Assembly (NCBI GenBank): GCA_035235625.1 | Contig: CP141149.1 | Span: 653,001-717,000, forward strand | Source of the DNA: Saururus chinensis | Taxonomy: Eukaryota; Streptophyta; Magnoliopsida; Piperales; Saururaceae | DNA: 64,000 bases | Direction: 5' to 3' | Shown: positions 12,560-24,711 of the stretch, one piece after another | Layout of the letters: every line of letters begins with the position of its first letter | How positions within the stretch are numbered: position 1 is the stretch's first letter | The notes under the pieces: model-generated | What the model was told of the DNA's origin: nothing | The model's input: only the letters and a program-made list of their open reading frames with translations | Databases searched by the model: none | Position numbers and translations under genes: made by a program

Positions 12560-13170
12560 CACAGTTCAGATTTGTGTGCTACTATAGCCAATCAACGCCT
12601 GTTTGACCTTAGTTTGCACTATTCTCATATTACCCTTTTCTATTTTGTCCCTATCTTTGCACAAAACATACAAACTCTCCCTCCTCCTAGGCCCCCGGCT
12701 GTAATCAGATCTCCCGAATATTCCCCCCTCCTCCTCGCCTTCCTCCGCCCTTGGCCTCGTCCCACCCTTGGGCTCCTTTTTGCTCCGCTCTGAGCCCTTC
12801 CTCACCTCACCTGGCAGATCGCTTATGCAATCTGACCTCCTCCTTGTGGCGGTTGCAGCTCTCACTGCTGGTTCAAGTGAGAGGTAAGAGGGATACCCAT
12901 TGAGCCTTGCTAAGTTGTGGAAATTGAGCCTTGCTCCACCATCCATCAGATGTAGCCCCACAACCTCGACCCCCTTCTGTCTACCATTGGGCCTCGACTG
13001 CCTTTTGCCCTCCATTAGGCCTCGACCCCCCCTCCCCCCCCCCCCACCCTCCAATAGGCCTTGACACCCTTTAGGATCGCCTTGACACCCTTTAGGATCC
13101 AACATGCTAGTCTAAGAAGCCAGAGGCATAGGTCTATATCTTGCCACCCGAGGTAGACTCAAGTATTTCC
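12560..13170 (-). repeat. GC-rich unclassified repeat, copy 1
   Basis: The part at about 12880-13170 matches 40830-41155 in the opposite orientation, at roughly 85-90% identity by eye. It is rich in short repeated words (GGCCTCGACCCCC, and CTTGACACCCTTTAGGATC twice in tandem) and includes a C-tract at 13026-13045. A 179-residue minus-strand frame spans it. The translation is low complexity, and the second copy does not preserve it better than the DNA, so I do not call a gene. It could be a minisatellite-bearing non-autonomous transposon. Confidence 0.55.
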
Positions 13171-13224
13171 TATAGAGTGGTTGTCTAGCGGAAGTGTGGC
13201 TCCCCTAGGGCCAAGGGGAAGGTG

Positions 13225-13683
13225 TAGAGCATAAAAATCCAATCTTTAATTGATTACTTACACAAATAATCATGCAAATACAATTACATAAGCAATAATC
13301 TATCCAAACAAGAGCATGCATATATTGAAAACGGAATTTAGGAACAATAACTCAATGACCTTGGGCTGATCATCCCCTAGCATGTCCTCAAGCCTTCATA
13401 CGATCATCCAATTGCAATTGAACACAATTGAATTAGCAAAGGATGGGGTTTTTACCTCTTATGTGTAGATCCCTCTTAACCCTTGATGTTGGCTTGAAAT
13501 CTCAGCAAGGAACGTCCCAAACCTTGTCCTTGAAGCCACAAACCAGCGCACACAAGTCTTCCACTCTTGCACCACACACCAAGGAGATTGGACAAGAAGG
13601 AGAGGGGTGGCCAGAAAGGATCTCTCATAAACAAGAGAGGAGGCCACACCTATGGAGAGAAGAGTGGAGAGGGGGATGACACC
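13225..13683 (-). repeat. Truncated Copia-1-family LTR
   Basis: It matches the internal-side ends of both Copia-1 LTRs (from GAGCATAAAAATC to the GGGGGATGACACC word near 1430). It stops abruptly at 13683, where LTR-B begins with TGTAACG. The promoter half of the LTR is absent here and does not reappear after LTR-B. Confidence 0.75.
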
Positions 13684-16279
13684 TGTAACGTTTGGGATTT
13701 TTCTAAATTCCTGAAGTTGACCACGTGGAGATTAAGGCGTTGGACTCCTTGACTTTCTTATGAGAATAACTTGATCATAAGTTAGTAATGATAGTTGACA
13801 CCTATATAGTTAGAAAGTAGATTGAAGAGCTTCGAAATGCCACCAAGAACGTGCTAATCGGAGTTCGGATGAGGGAGAAGTGACCGTTTGAAGTTGTGCT
13901 CATCGTACAGGGCTCATTTACCAGAATTAGATGTCCTACTCGTGCTTGGAGTTGGATGTCCTAATCGTGCTTGAAGTTGGATGTCCTACTTGTGCTAGGA
14001 GTTGGGAGTCCTAGACATACTAGGTGTTGGGAGTCCTGAATGTACTAAGAGTTAGGAGTCCTAGACATATTAGGAGTTAGGAGTCCTAAACATATTAGGA
14101 ATTAGAATTCCTAAAAGAACTAGGAATTGAAAGAGGGAGAGAGTCCTACCATGACAAGGACTCCAAGCAAGAAGAGGAGGCAACTAAAACTTTGTTAAGA
14201 CGAGATAGTATGTGTGCATAAGACTTCTAGCCCAAGTAGGAGTCCGAGGAGTGCTAGGAGTGGTGAAAAAGCTTGGAGGAGGGATCAACTATACATCTAG
14301 TTGGGTTAGAACTCTTTTGGGACTGTTTTGAGCATGTATGTGGGTTGGTTTCTTATTGGTAATGGGCAGAGATTGTGATTCCAAGATTGTAATTAAGGGA
14401 GAGTCCTTGAGGGGGAGAGCACCCAAGAGTTTGAAGAAGGGAAGCCTTATATAAGAAAAAAAGAGGGGAATTGATTTTGGTTCAACCTCCCTCTTCACTA
14501 TCTCTTCCCTCCTCTTCCTTATCTTAGTAAGGACCTCCATAGCTAGCAGTTTTAGAAGGCACAAAGCAGCCCCATCTTTGGAACTAATTCAAGGCTTAAA
14601 AGCGTAGGCGCAAGGGCTAAGAGCTTTGGGGACAAGTTGGTACAAATAGGTGCTTCTCTTTACACCCTTAACCATAAGGTTTTGATAGATGTAATTTAGC
14701 GATAGTTCAGCCTGGTTCAAAGGGGTTTTTGATGTCATGAATTGGCCTCTACTTGTTTTGAATGATTGTGATTTTATCTCATGTTTATATGCCTGAATTG
14801 TGCATCATGATTCTGATTTTTGTCAAGTAGATTATCGTTAATTCATGCAAGCATGTTACTAATTTTTGTCATCTATCTTAGTCTTATGTTAGGCATGAAT
14901 GATTTAGATTTTTGTCATGTAGATTAGCCTTAATTCATATAAGCATGTTGCTGATTTTTGTCATCTATCTTAGCCCTATGTTAGACATGAATGATTCTAA
15001 TTCTAACCATGTTTATCATCCATAATTTGGGCACAAACTTTGCTAAATTTTATCCCTGGTTTGTGGCCTTAGTTTAGGCCATGCTTTTGTTTATTTAATC
15101 CCTGATTTGTGGCCTTACTTTAGGCCATACTTTGGCCAATTTAATCCCTGATTCGTGGCCTTACCCTAGGCCATACTTTGGTCAATTTAATCCCTGATCC
15201 GTGGCCTTAGTTTAGGCCATACTTTGGCTAATTAAATCCCTGATTAGAAGCCTTGGTTTAGGCCATACTTTGGCTAATCAAATCCCTTATTTGAACCCTT
15301 GGTTTAGGCTTTACATTGGTCATTTAAATCCCTAATTTAAAGCCTTGGTTTAGGCTCTGCTTTTTCTTACTTAGATCCCTATTTTGTAGCCTTATTTTAG
15401 GCTCTATTTTGGCCAACGTAATACCAAATTCTCAGCCTTGATTTATGTTATAATCATGCTGAGAGAATATCTAAGTTTCAGCCCTAGTTTAGGTTGCATT
15501 ATTGCCTACTTAATGCTTGATTCTTAGCTTTGATTTAGGTTATAATCTTGCTGATTGAATCCTTGGCTTTTTAGCCTTAGTTCATGATATATTCATGTTT
15601 ATTAAGTCTCTGAATTTCAGCCTAAGATGCCTTTGAGATTAAGCATAATTTATCCTAAATTTTAGCCTTGATTGTGATATACATTAGGGTGAATGTTGAT
15701 GGTTGTTTCAGCTTAACCTTGTCATGTTAGGTGTATAACTTGAGTTATGGCATCTCAGCCCCAAATCCTTTTCATGATAATGTTGAATTGGTTAGTTCAT
15801 CTCAGCATGAGTCTGAGTTCTTGTCATGTTGATTATTCTGAAGCTTACATTTATTATTGTTGTGCTAAGTTATATCAATAAATCAAGGTTAATAAAGTAT
15901 AATAAAGAGATTTTGGTTGTCTTTGGATTGGGGGAAGAACACCTAATCAAGATAATAACTAAAATACCCTCTTTAGGGTTGGGACCAATTCATGGAGTGA
16001 ATGGGGCCCTAACATAGAATTTTACTTTGGTTAATGAACCAAGGGTGGTTATGGGATGTTCTCGGAGTCAAAGTTTAAGCTCACAGTAATAGCCATGGTG
16101 GATATTTAGACCTTCTTGGTCTCCATTTCTTCGGGATGATGGATCCCTGCAAATGTGCAAACTAGGTTTTTGAGCATCATGGAAGGCTCATCTACCTCTG
16201 GCCAGTGTGTCCATGAGCAGAGCTGGTACCTACATCTTTAGGCGCATGGCTGATCCAAGTGGATCTATAAAGATGCTAG
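13684..16279 (+). repeat. LTR-B: solo or truncated LTR related to LTR-A
   Basis: It starts TGTAACGTTTGGG and shares with LTR-A the 25 bp array (13925-14125), a TATA box (TATATAAG, 14448-14455), the leader with its CAGC-rich words, the 46 bp array (about 15045-15420) and the 3' GAGCATCATGGAAGGCTC block. The first ~240 bp differ from LTR-A but match the piece at about 16365-16640. No intact right terminus or target duplication is found; the end is rearranged. Confidence 0.7.
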
Positions 16280-16780
16280 GATTTTTTATAATAGCCATGG
16301 TAGTAATCTTTCAGACCTTCATGGTCTCCATTTCTTCGGGATGATGGATCCCTGCAAATGCGCTATAATATCCTGAATTTTCCTAAGTTTTAAAAATTAA
16401 ATACCTAAAAAATAGGGTGTTTGACCTATTGATATTCTTAGTAGAACAACTACCTCCCTATATAGAATTTGTATTTCAAATAATTTTCTTAGAAAGTAGA
16501 CATACAGAGCTTCAAAATGCCACCAAGAACGCATGAATCGGAGTTCGGATGAGGGAGATACGACTGTTCAAAGTTGAGTATGTCGCATTAGGCCAGTTTA
16601 CCTGATTTAGACTATTTTTGGCCCGTTTAAGTTATTTTGCGGGCCCGATTGCTTACAATTCTGAAATTTATTTTTTAGAGGCTTAATTGACAATGATTAA
16701 CCCAACTTTTAGAGGGATTAGGAACCCTAATCCCCATGTTTATAAAAGGCTTTCTTATGGCACAATTTGGGGGGGGGGTC
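16280..16780 (+). repeat. Rearranged LTR pieces (LTR-C)
   Basis: 16290-16362 repeats the ATAGCCATGGTGG...TTCTTCGGGATGATGGATCC block of LTR-B (16086-16160). From about 16365 the sequence switches to the start of another LTR: it matches LTR-B 13684-13920, including ATGCCACCAAGAACG and GGAGTTCGGATGAGGGAGA. A TATA box (TTTATAAAAGGC) lies near 16739-16750. No downstream LTR parts follow, so this is a truncated promoter end. Confidence 0.6.
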
Positions 16781-18052
16781 TTTGCCCAAATTCCGAGGGG
16801 GGGGCTTTGCCCGAATTATCGGTAGTAAGATTACTTCACAACTACCCTAAAAATGCAAAGAAAAAATGGTCACTCACATATCCAAAAAAATCAAATACAT
16901 TCACACTCGTCAAAATTAGGATGGCCAAGTTATGGATAGGTTCCAATATAGGTACTTGTTTCCTTCACAAGTGATCCCACAAACACATCTACCTGCTTCC
17001 ATTGACAATTCCTCCATATACTTTGTATCATTTCCTATTTGCTAAACAATCCTCCAAGTCCACAACAATTATTATTTATACTCTGTTCACTAACAATTGT
17101 TCATGTTGCAGCAAATTGCACACAAAATTTTCTTGACAAGGACAACAAGAATTTAAACTATGTTCACTAACAATTCATCATAAAATAATAGAGATAAGAA
17201 AGAAGACCAGGGTAGTACATCTTCCATCTTGTTCATTGTTAATACTACTCCAATTACACATGGCCCCATGAAGGTTACTCCTTTTCTTTAGCAAATATAG
17301 TTGTAATGTTTCATGTCTCTGCAACAACATCATGAATATGAATATATTGTTAATATGAAAAGTTCTGTATAAAATCCACAAATTTCATATATAAATTTCT
17401 AGCTTCTACTATCTAGTTTCTAATTTTATCATGAACATTGTGATTGAACTAGCAGGTTAGTCTGATAAAAAAAATCGTAATTTCTTTTAGTCCACTTGAT
17501 TCAAAAATTTTCTTCAGGCTTAAGGTGGCAAGAATATGAGAGATCTAACTGAAATCATCTCACCATTCTTTCTCTTCCAAGCAACCTTTGGCATTTTCAC
17601 GCTCTGCTCTTAAATCTAGTTGACATGATTCAATAGTAGCAAATGCCATGATGAAGCCCTATATTTTAAAGTGGTATGCAAAAAAATGGTTTATACTCTT
17701 TTCTTCTCATAAAGAAATGGTTTTAAATTTGATCCACTTGAAACTTAAGCTCCTATATGAATTTTAGTTTAATAGATCTGCACAAGTAACAAAAGTAGCA
17801 TTATTCGGGCTTCCAGGCATGTCAGTATTAACAATGATAAATAGGAGGAACATATAATAGAGTAGTTAGGAGTTCACTTGCTTGTTTCAAATGTACAAGG
17901 CAAAAAAAATTCTTACCTGCTACCATTAATTAAAATGTCAGATGTTAATATTTTTTGGTGTCTTTGTACTTAAAATTTGTAGCAAACCAAAAGCATTCTT
18001 TGCAAACCTGGTTCAAAAACATTACCTCAAGCTATCAATTTGGGCAATAAAA
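16781..18052. other. AT-rich DNA with no recognised gene
   Basis: It begins with two G-tracts (about 16770-16803) around repeated CTTTGCCC words. The rest is AT-rich and non-coding as far as I can see. The last ~35 bp (about 18018-18052, ATTACCTCAAGCTATCAATT) are repeated on the far side of the Reina-like element at 28373-28400, so they belong to the pre-insertion locus. Confidence 0.5.
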
Positions 18053-18413
18053 TGTTGAGTCTTGATTGGAACATAAGCGGTACCAAGCTTCAAGTAAGGG
18101 AAATGGGAGAAAAATGATGAAGGAAGAAGAAGAAGATAATCTCTTTTTCCATAAGAAACAGAGGAGGGAGGAGATTCCCTTATAAGGGAGGGCACGACTC
18201 CCTAGGAAGTTGTGCCAACTAGTGGGCCACGTGCTAACTGGCAGGCCATCAGTCTATCCATTACATTAGAATGTAGTCCCCCCCAAATTATAGCTTATGG
18301 AATCGTAAAAGGAAGATACTGAAAAGTAAAGTAAGCCCTAACATAGTAAGTAATAGGAATGGAAAGTAATGCAAGGTAGGATAGGCCCCACCCCTAAGCT
18401 GGCGTACACAACA
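18053..18413 (-). repeat. G1 3' LTR
   Basis: Aligns with 28012-28367. In minus orientation it starts TGTTGTGTACGCC and ends ...CTCAACA. A third, partial copy of this LTR in plus orientation is at 33255-33570. Confidence 0.9.
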
Positions 18414-18439
18414 CTCCACCATGCTCCGCTTTTGCCTTG

Positions 18440-20522
18440 TCGTCAAGGTGACCAAGTAGGAAAGTGCTCCATAAACTCATCTTCAAGCATCCAAGTGACA
18501 TCCTCAAGAGGCTAACTCTGCCAAGCCATGAGTATCTTATTGATAATGTGGCTAGAACAACACATCTGCCACTTATCAATCGTAGAGGCAGGCGTGGGTA
18601 CATCGGACTTCGGAGGGCCCATAAGTGGCGGAGGGGCGCTATAGACAAGGGTCGGATCCCCAACAAAGTGACGGAGGTGAGAGTCATAAAAGATCAGGTG
18701 CTGAACCAGCACACAATGCCAAGCAATAAGCCATGGGTCCAATGTGATTGACAATGGAATAGGGGCTGAGGTTACGTGGAGCCAACTTATTATGCTCAGC
18801 CTGAAATAAAATAGTTTGGTGCTGAGGAATCATTGAAACATAAACAAGGTTGCCCACCTGAAACTCCCAACCAGAATGCTTCTTCTCATACACTTGCTTC
18901 ATGAGTTTTTGAGCAGAAGCAAAATTGAGTTTGAGCTGCTAGATAGCCTCATCTCGAGTCTATAGCATATATTCAACCTTTACCACGAAAGAACAATGGG
19001 GCACATATGACAACACAGTAGGGGGAGAATGGCCATATACCACTTCAAATGGAGTGAACCTAGCATGAGTATGATAGGCCATGTTATATGACTGTTCTGC
19101 CCAAGGAAGGAGTTGAAGCCACCAGTGGGGCTGACCCCCTACAAAGCATCACAAGTACTATTCCAAGTAGTGGTTATCCACCTTAGTTTGGCCATCGGAC
19201 TATGGATGATAAGTGGTGCTCATATGAAGCTTGATACCCTGGAGTGTAAAGAACTCTCGCCAGAACTAAGAGAGGAAGATTCAATTGCTATTGGAGACAT
19301 TGGTGCAAGGTATGCCATGCAACTTGGCTATCTCATTAACATAGAGCTCAGTTGCAGTTTTGGCAGTGAACGAATGACCTAGAGCACAAAAATGTGCATA
19401 CTTGGACAAGCGATCCACCACCACCAATATCACTGGCCACTGGCAAGGCCTCCACAAAATCCCTAGACACATCTTCCCAAACCTTATCAAGAATAGAAAG
19501 GGGCTGAAGTAACCCCGCGGGTAAGGCAGTGGCAGCCTTCACACACTAACAGACATCACAAGCAGCAACATAGTAAAAAATTGCACTTTGAAGACCTTTC
19601 CATAAGAAGCTCTGACTGACACGCTTATATGTCTGGAAGGAACCCATGTAGCTAGAAAATAGTGTATCATGGAAGTGAGAAAGAATGCGCTGTTGGAGGT
19701 CTAAGGCATCCAGCACCCAAATTTGCCCCTTCCAGAAAGAAGCTTGACTTGCCACACAAAGAATAGTGAGGCATCTGGGTCTGAGTGTAGATGAGCAACG
19801 AACTCATGGGCGGATGAATCCTCCAAATAAGCTCGCTAAAGATCTAAAACAAACAGGCAAGAGGGTATAGAGAGCGCTAAGCATGAACTCTTAGAAGGGC
19901 AGTGAGAGAGTGCATCTTCCATAGTGTTTTGTGCCCCCTTCTTGTACACATACTCATAATCATACCCCAATAACTTGTTGACCCACCACTGTTGAGCCAA
20001 AGTGGACACCAGCTGCTTGAGGAAACATTTCAAAGGCTTATGGTCTATGAGGATGAGGAACTGGCGGCTGAGCAAGTAAGAACACCATCTGGTGACGTCA
20101 TGCACTATGGCGAGCATCTCCTTCTCATAGGCTGATAGAGTTAAGGAGTGGCTAGAAAGTGTCTTGCGAAGAAAGCAATAGGTTGCTCATTCTGAAGTAG
20201 GATGGCGCCAAGATCGGCATCTGAAGCATCTGTCTTGATGACAAAGGAAAGACCAAAATCTTGGAGAACAAACATTGGGGCGGTAGCCATGGCCTGCTTC
20301 AGCCTCTCATATGCTTCTTGGGCTGCCTCTATCGATGTAAATGTCCTCTTCTTGAAAAGTGCAGTGAGGGGACTAGCAATTGAACCATATTAAATAATGA
20401 AGCGCCGATAATACCCTGGGAGTCCTTGAAATCCACGAGTTCCTGTACACAATTGGGGGTCGGCCATGAGAGCATAGCAACCACCTTCGTAGGGCCAGTA
20501 GCAATCCGCTTGTGAGAGATAA
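18440..20522 (-). pseudogene. G1 RT thumb, RNase H, integrase and chromodomain-like tail
   Basis: Minus strand. From 20522 the RT connection reads GLPGYYRRFI, then RNase H starts with FVIKTDASDADLGAILLQ (about 20260-20200), followed by FLILIDHKPLKCFLKQ and the end word EDALSHCPS. The integrase zinc-finger region and core follow at 19755-19280 (DTLFSSYMGSFQTYKRVSQSF, later [15 protein letters not shown]). The GPY/F-like region at about 18902-18690 includes LSPYSIVNHIGPMAY. A degraded chromodomain (HIINKILMAWQS, stop, PLEDVTWMLEDEF) lies at about 18560-18455. Stops and frameshifts occur throughout. The part upstream of 20522 is displaced by the solo LTR at 20523-24032. Confidence 0.82.
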
Positions 20523-21622
20523 TGTAAGGACCCTCATCTTTAAACCGGTTTTGGTTTTCTTTAATTATGGGTTATCGTGAGATTTACACGTTTTCTGATC
20601 TTATTCGGTGATTTTGTAAATAAATAGTGTTTGTGATGGTTTTAACCAAAATTAACTTCAATATTAGTGGTTTTAAGTGATTTTAAACCAAATGTGAATT
20701 TTTGAGATTTTTCGGAATTTTTACTATTTTCCCAAAAATTAGGGTTTTGGCGGGACCCCTGTGGGCCCCACGGTCAAAAATTTTATTTTTGTGTCAAATG
20801 AACCTAGACATATACTTAAGGTCACACAAAAATTTTCAGAATTTTATTAGGCTTAATTCGTGCTTAAATTTGCAAAATAACCACTTTTAGCCTACTTTTC
20901 ATATTTACACCCCAAAACTTACCTATGCCTACCCCAACCCTTACTATAAAAGGGCAAACCAGAGCCATTTCCATTTTTGGGAATAGGCTAAGGAAGGAGG
21001 TCTGGCCTAATCCCCACTTAGGCCCGAATTAGAAGCTGATTAAGGTAAACTTGCTCTAATTAAGCACTAATCCATGGCTTTTCTCTTAATTTCTTCCAAA
21101 TCTACCATTTTCCCCTTTGATTCAATTCGTTTTTGACCATCAAAAGCTACTGATTTGTGTTTTACTACAAACCCTAACTTTCAAAATTCGATTTTTACTA
21201 CCAACAAGCCCTAGATCTAAGATTTAATTAAGGATTTCTTAAGTAAATCGATTTCTATTGGTGTTTGATTCAAACTCGTTGTGTTTTCAAGGATTTCAAG
21301 AAGGGTGACTCTTCAATCCGAGCTTAATCAAGTGCTGAGGTAATGGGTCTTCGAAATCTCTGTTTATCCATGGTAAAACTCTTCATTTTTGGCTTATTTC
21401 GAAATGGTTTGCTTGATTTAGTGTGTTAATGGTAAGATTAGAAAATGAAATTATTTAATCCCGATTTCTTAGAGTTTTGCATTATTATGGTTTGGTTTGA
21501 TATTTTGGAAGTCAAGGAGGACTTTTGATGATGATTAGGGTGTTAGATGTGGATTTGAAGTGTTTTCTATGGTGTTTCGGTTTGGATTTGCGAAAGGAAG
21601 AAGATGACTGTTCTGCCGTGTT

Positions 21623-21728
21623 AGCGATCGATCGGCCTTGCAGGGCGATCGATCGGCTGAACTGAAATTTTCAAAATTTTGCGTGTAACCGATCGAACGG
21701 CCTGAAGGGCGATCGATCGGCTACATAG
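21623..21728 (+). repeat. CpG-rich double-palindrome block in solo LTR
   Basis: Three copies of GCGATCGATCGGC and one CCGATCGAACGGCC are arranged as two pairs. Each pair is separated by a short CCTTGCAGGG or CCTGAAGGG spacer, and the block ends in GGCTACA. The same arrangement occurs in each related LTR of this window. It looks like a conserved cis element; its function is unknown. Confidence 0.7.
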
Positions 21729-22519
21729 AAAATTGCATGTTGAGTGTAAGATGCCTATTTTGATGATTCCACTTTGGCTTGCCAATTTTATATGAATGTG
21801 GAGTGTTTTAAGCTATGTTAGGCTACTGGAAATGCATGCTATTGAGTTTATGGAGTTGAGATATATGCTTAGTGATGGTGGAATGACTTATGTTTTGTGG
21901 CATGATGTTGGAATCGTTATTTTGAAATTATGAATAGTTGTTTCCCTTTGGTTAAGCATATTTCAGTAGGACTACAATCATTGTTGGACAGATTTGTCAT
22001 GATAAATTGTGATTAATGGTGTGTGAATGTTGGTGAATGCCATGACTCAATGATGAAATGAGTGATGTTATAGGTGTTTAGCCTTTGTGGTTGAGTTTTG
22101 AATTTAACTATGATTTCAACGATTCTTCTACTATGATTTCCGCTGGAATTCATGTTTAGGTAGAAATTCACATGTGTAGTGTGGTGGTGAGTTGATTTTC
22201 AAGCATGTTAATATGCATCATGTGAAAGGCTTCTACTAGTTACACATACACACATGTGGGGGTGAAATGATGATGTTGAAGCTTAATATCGTGATTATGA
22301 ATGATGCATTAGGGGCTGGTGAGAGCACTAATCATGATTAGGGTTCATGTATGCTTTGCCCACGCATGTACCATGCTGCACGCATCATGAAAATGGATTT
22401 CCAATTGAGGCTTCATCGTGATTAATCGAATTTGACCGATTGGATGCAATGTGATGGAATTGTGTGCCGGGTTTATCGGTCGTGGATTAATCGCAAGTTG
22501 ATTGGTCCGAAAGGACATA

Positions 22520-22595
22520 TTTTGATTTGAAGTTCCTGTGTGGAACGATTTGAAGTTCCTGTGTGGAACGATTTGGAGTTCCTGTGTGGAACGAG
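22520..22595 (+). repeat. 23 bp tandem repeat in solo LTR
   Basis: Three units of GATTTGAAGTTCCTGTGTGG plus AAC. The G4 LTRs have two units at the matching place (about 50258-50305 and 58261-58308), so copy number changed after the LTRs diverged. Confidence 0.8.
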
Positions 22596-23016
22596 TGCAC
22601 TCCCCGGGTTGAGTCTTGTTTAATGGAATGATGTGGGGACGAGTTGTGTACTTGTCTTGCGGATATGTGAGAATATCATTATGTGTGTCATCTGGACCCT
22701 GAGAATCCAGTGTGGTATGCCGTGTGCACCCCGCTACCACGTGTTCTAGGGTTCTCTGTGTGAGAACTCGGGCTCTTCCCTCCGCAGGAGATGTCCCTGG
22801 CCGAACACCCCTGCTCTAGATTCTCTGTGTGAGAATGGGACATCCTTGGCCAGGATCGTCCAGGGCGAGCAGTATTAGGGATTGACAACCCCGATCTTTC
22901 TTGAATTCTTGTGTAGAATTTTGTACCATGACACGCCTTCGTGGCCTTGTCTATGCTCCCGTCTGTGTGACGTCAATGTGTGATTACTCCTTGATGGAGG
23001 TTGATTGTGATAACAT

Positions 23017-23395
23017 TATGCATGTGGGAATATGTATGTTAGAGATACATCCATGCATGTTGATGTTGATGTTATGCATGTGGAATATGTATGTTAGAGA
23101 TACATCCATGCATGTTGATGTTGATGTTATGCATGTGGAATATGTATGTTAGAGATACATCCATGCATGTTGATGTTGATGTTATGCATGTGGAATATGT
23201 ATGTTAGAGATACATCCATGCATGTTGATTTTGATGTTATGCATGTGGAATATGTATGTTAGAGATACATCCATGCATGTTGATGTTGATGTTATGCATG
23301 TGGAATATGTATGTTAGAGATACATCCATGCGGGATTGGTTATGATGTGAATGCATGTGGGAATATGTATGCTAGAGATACATCCATGCAGGTTG
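23017..23395 (+). repeat. 55 bp minisatellite in solo LTR
   Basis: Near-identical 55 bp units contain ATGTTAGAGATACATCCATG and TTATGCATGTGGAATATG. The marker word TTAGAGATACATCC recurs every 55 bp at about 23039, 23094, 23149, 23204, 23259 and 23314, followed by one variant unit. The G4 LTRs have four units plus the variant one. Any translation of the array is incidental. Confidence 0.88.
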
Positions 23396-24037
23396 AATTA
23401 TGCATTTTGATGCAGTGTTAAGTGATATGAATGTGTGATCAGAAAGTGATGCACCATGTAAATCTTTGATCTGAAACGATCTCATTTCTAAGCTATCGTA
23501 TTTTCTACGTTGACAGTGATATTAAAAACATTGCTGAGTGTTAAAACTCACCCCTCTTTTGTGTTTTGATTTGGGGCTGCGTGGTGCGACACGCAGACGG
23601 ACAGGATTGCCTTTTTGAGGAAAGGTCAGAGGTAGCTTGGGTGTGATGATGGAGATCGTTGCGTGACTTTCCTTCATTTTGTTTCATGTTTTATGTTAGA
23701 ACCTATGTGTAGGGTTCTTTGTTGTGGATTTATGTCACATGTTACAGTTATGTTTGCTTATGACTTATTTTGAGCCGGTGTGGGCTTTACTTAAAACTAA
23801 GCTTGTGGGTTTGAGATTGTTGTTTACTTTGTGTTAAGCAACACCTTTTCTTCCCCTTTTATTTACTCTTGCTCAAAGGATTGTGCGCACTCCGTGTTGC
23901 TGTTAATCGCCCGTGGTTAGGGATTAAGTCTTCCGCTAGAATCGTTTCTCAATTTCACTTCGTCGCCCCCGCACGCTATGACCGGCCCTTGGACCGGGTT
24001 CGGCTCGGGTCGGGCATGGCCGGGGCGTGACAGATAA

Positions 24038-24711
24038 TATGGCCAAGGTACTCCACCTATTCACTACCAAAGGAGCACTTTGAGCGCTTAAGGAACAAGG
24101 AATTAGCTCACAAAATAGATAAACAGACCTAAGGTGCTCCAAGTGGTCCACCCATGATGTGCTGTAGATCAATATGCCATCAAACAATACCAAGAAAAAT
24201 CGGCCGAGGAAAGGGCGGAACAGGTTATTCATGAGGCTATGGTAGGTGGTAAGTACGTTAGTCAACCGAAACAGCATGACCAAGAACTAAAAATGTCCAT
24301 CATGAGTGTGAAAGGCCGTCTTATGTATGTTGGTGGTCTGCATTCAGATTTGATGGCAACGCGAACGAAGATCAAGTTTGCCAAAGATGGTAGCACCGGC
24401 CAACTCATCAAGTAACTCCTCAATTACTGGAATGGGATACTAATCCTTGATGGTGATGGAGTTAAGTGCCCTGTAGTCCACATAGAATTTCCAAGTCTCG
24501 TTCTTCTTCCGAACAAGTAATATTGGAGAAGAGAAAGAGCTAGTGCTCGGCTTAATAATACATGTTAGACACCTGTCTGTCACCAAGCATTAAATCTCAG
24601 CCTTTTGTATGTGAGGATAATTGTAAGGGCAGACATTCACGGGTGAAGCACCAGAAATGATAGGAATCTGATGATCATGGTGCCACGCTGGCAGTAGCCC
24701 CTTAGGGTGAG
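24038..24711 (-). pseudogene. G1 RT central part, active site altered
   Basis: Minus strand. The upstream end at 24711 continues the segment cut by the Athila-type LTR (PKGLLPAWHHDHQIPI, then PVNVCPYNYPHIQKAEI, about 24700-24600). The catalytic region at about 24165-24200 reads FLVLFDGILIYS, where active Ty3/Gypsy RTs have FVDDILIYS, so the second catalytic Asp is replaced by Gly. The piece ends at the GATAA duplication of the solo LTR. A degraded, inactive RT is certain; the exact reading between stops is approximate. Confidence 0.82.

Larger units (their letters stand above)
20523..24032 (+). repeat. Tekay-type solo LTR (3510 bp) in G1 RT, same family as G4
   Basis: Nearly identical to the G4 LTRs (48258-51631, 56265-59634). 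It starts TGTAAGGACCCTC and ends GGGGCGTGACA, flanked by a perfect GATAA duplication (20518-20522, 24033-24037). A TATA box (CTATAAAAGG) is at 20944-20953. It is longer than the G4 LTRs because it has about two more 55 bp minisatellite units and one more 23 bp unit (near 22525-22590). The interrupted RT frame resumes on both sides, and no internal region is present. Confidence 0.93.

Noticed and set aside
12566-13105. 179-residue minus-strand frame, partly conserved at 41001-41155
   Set aside because: Between the copies roughly 12% of bases but about 25% of residues differ over the matching 51 codons, so the protein is not being conserved; low-complexity composition.
20702-20890. 62-residue frame MRFFGIFTIFPK... 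repeated at 48437 and 56444
   Set aside because: It spans the LTR U3 region upstream of the TATA box, and its conservation equals that of the surrounding LTR.
22345-22888. Minus-strand frames that recur at 50222-50600 and 58084-58603
   Set aside because: They are conserved only because the LTR DNA is nearly identical; there is no known domain and copy-specific indels change the frames.
23017-23395. Regular repeats considered as a CRISPR array
   Set aside because: Units are contiguous 55-mers with no unique spacers, and the setting is a plant LTR.
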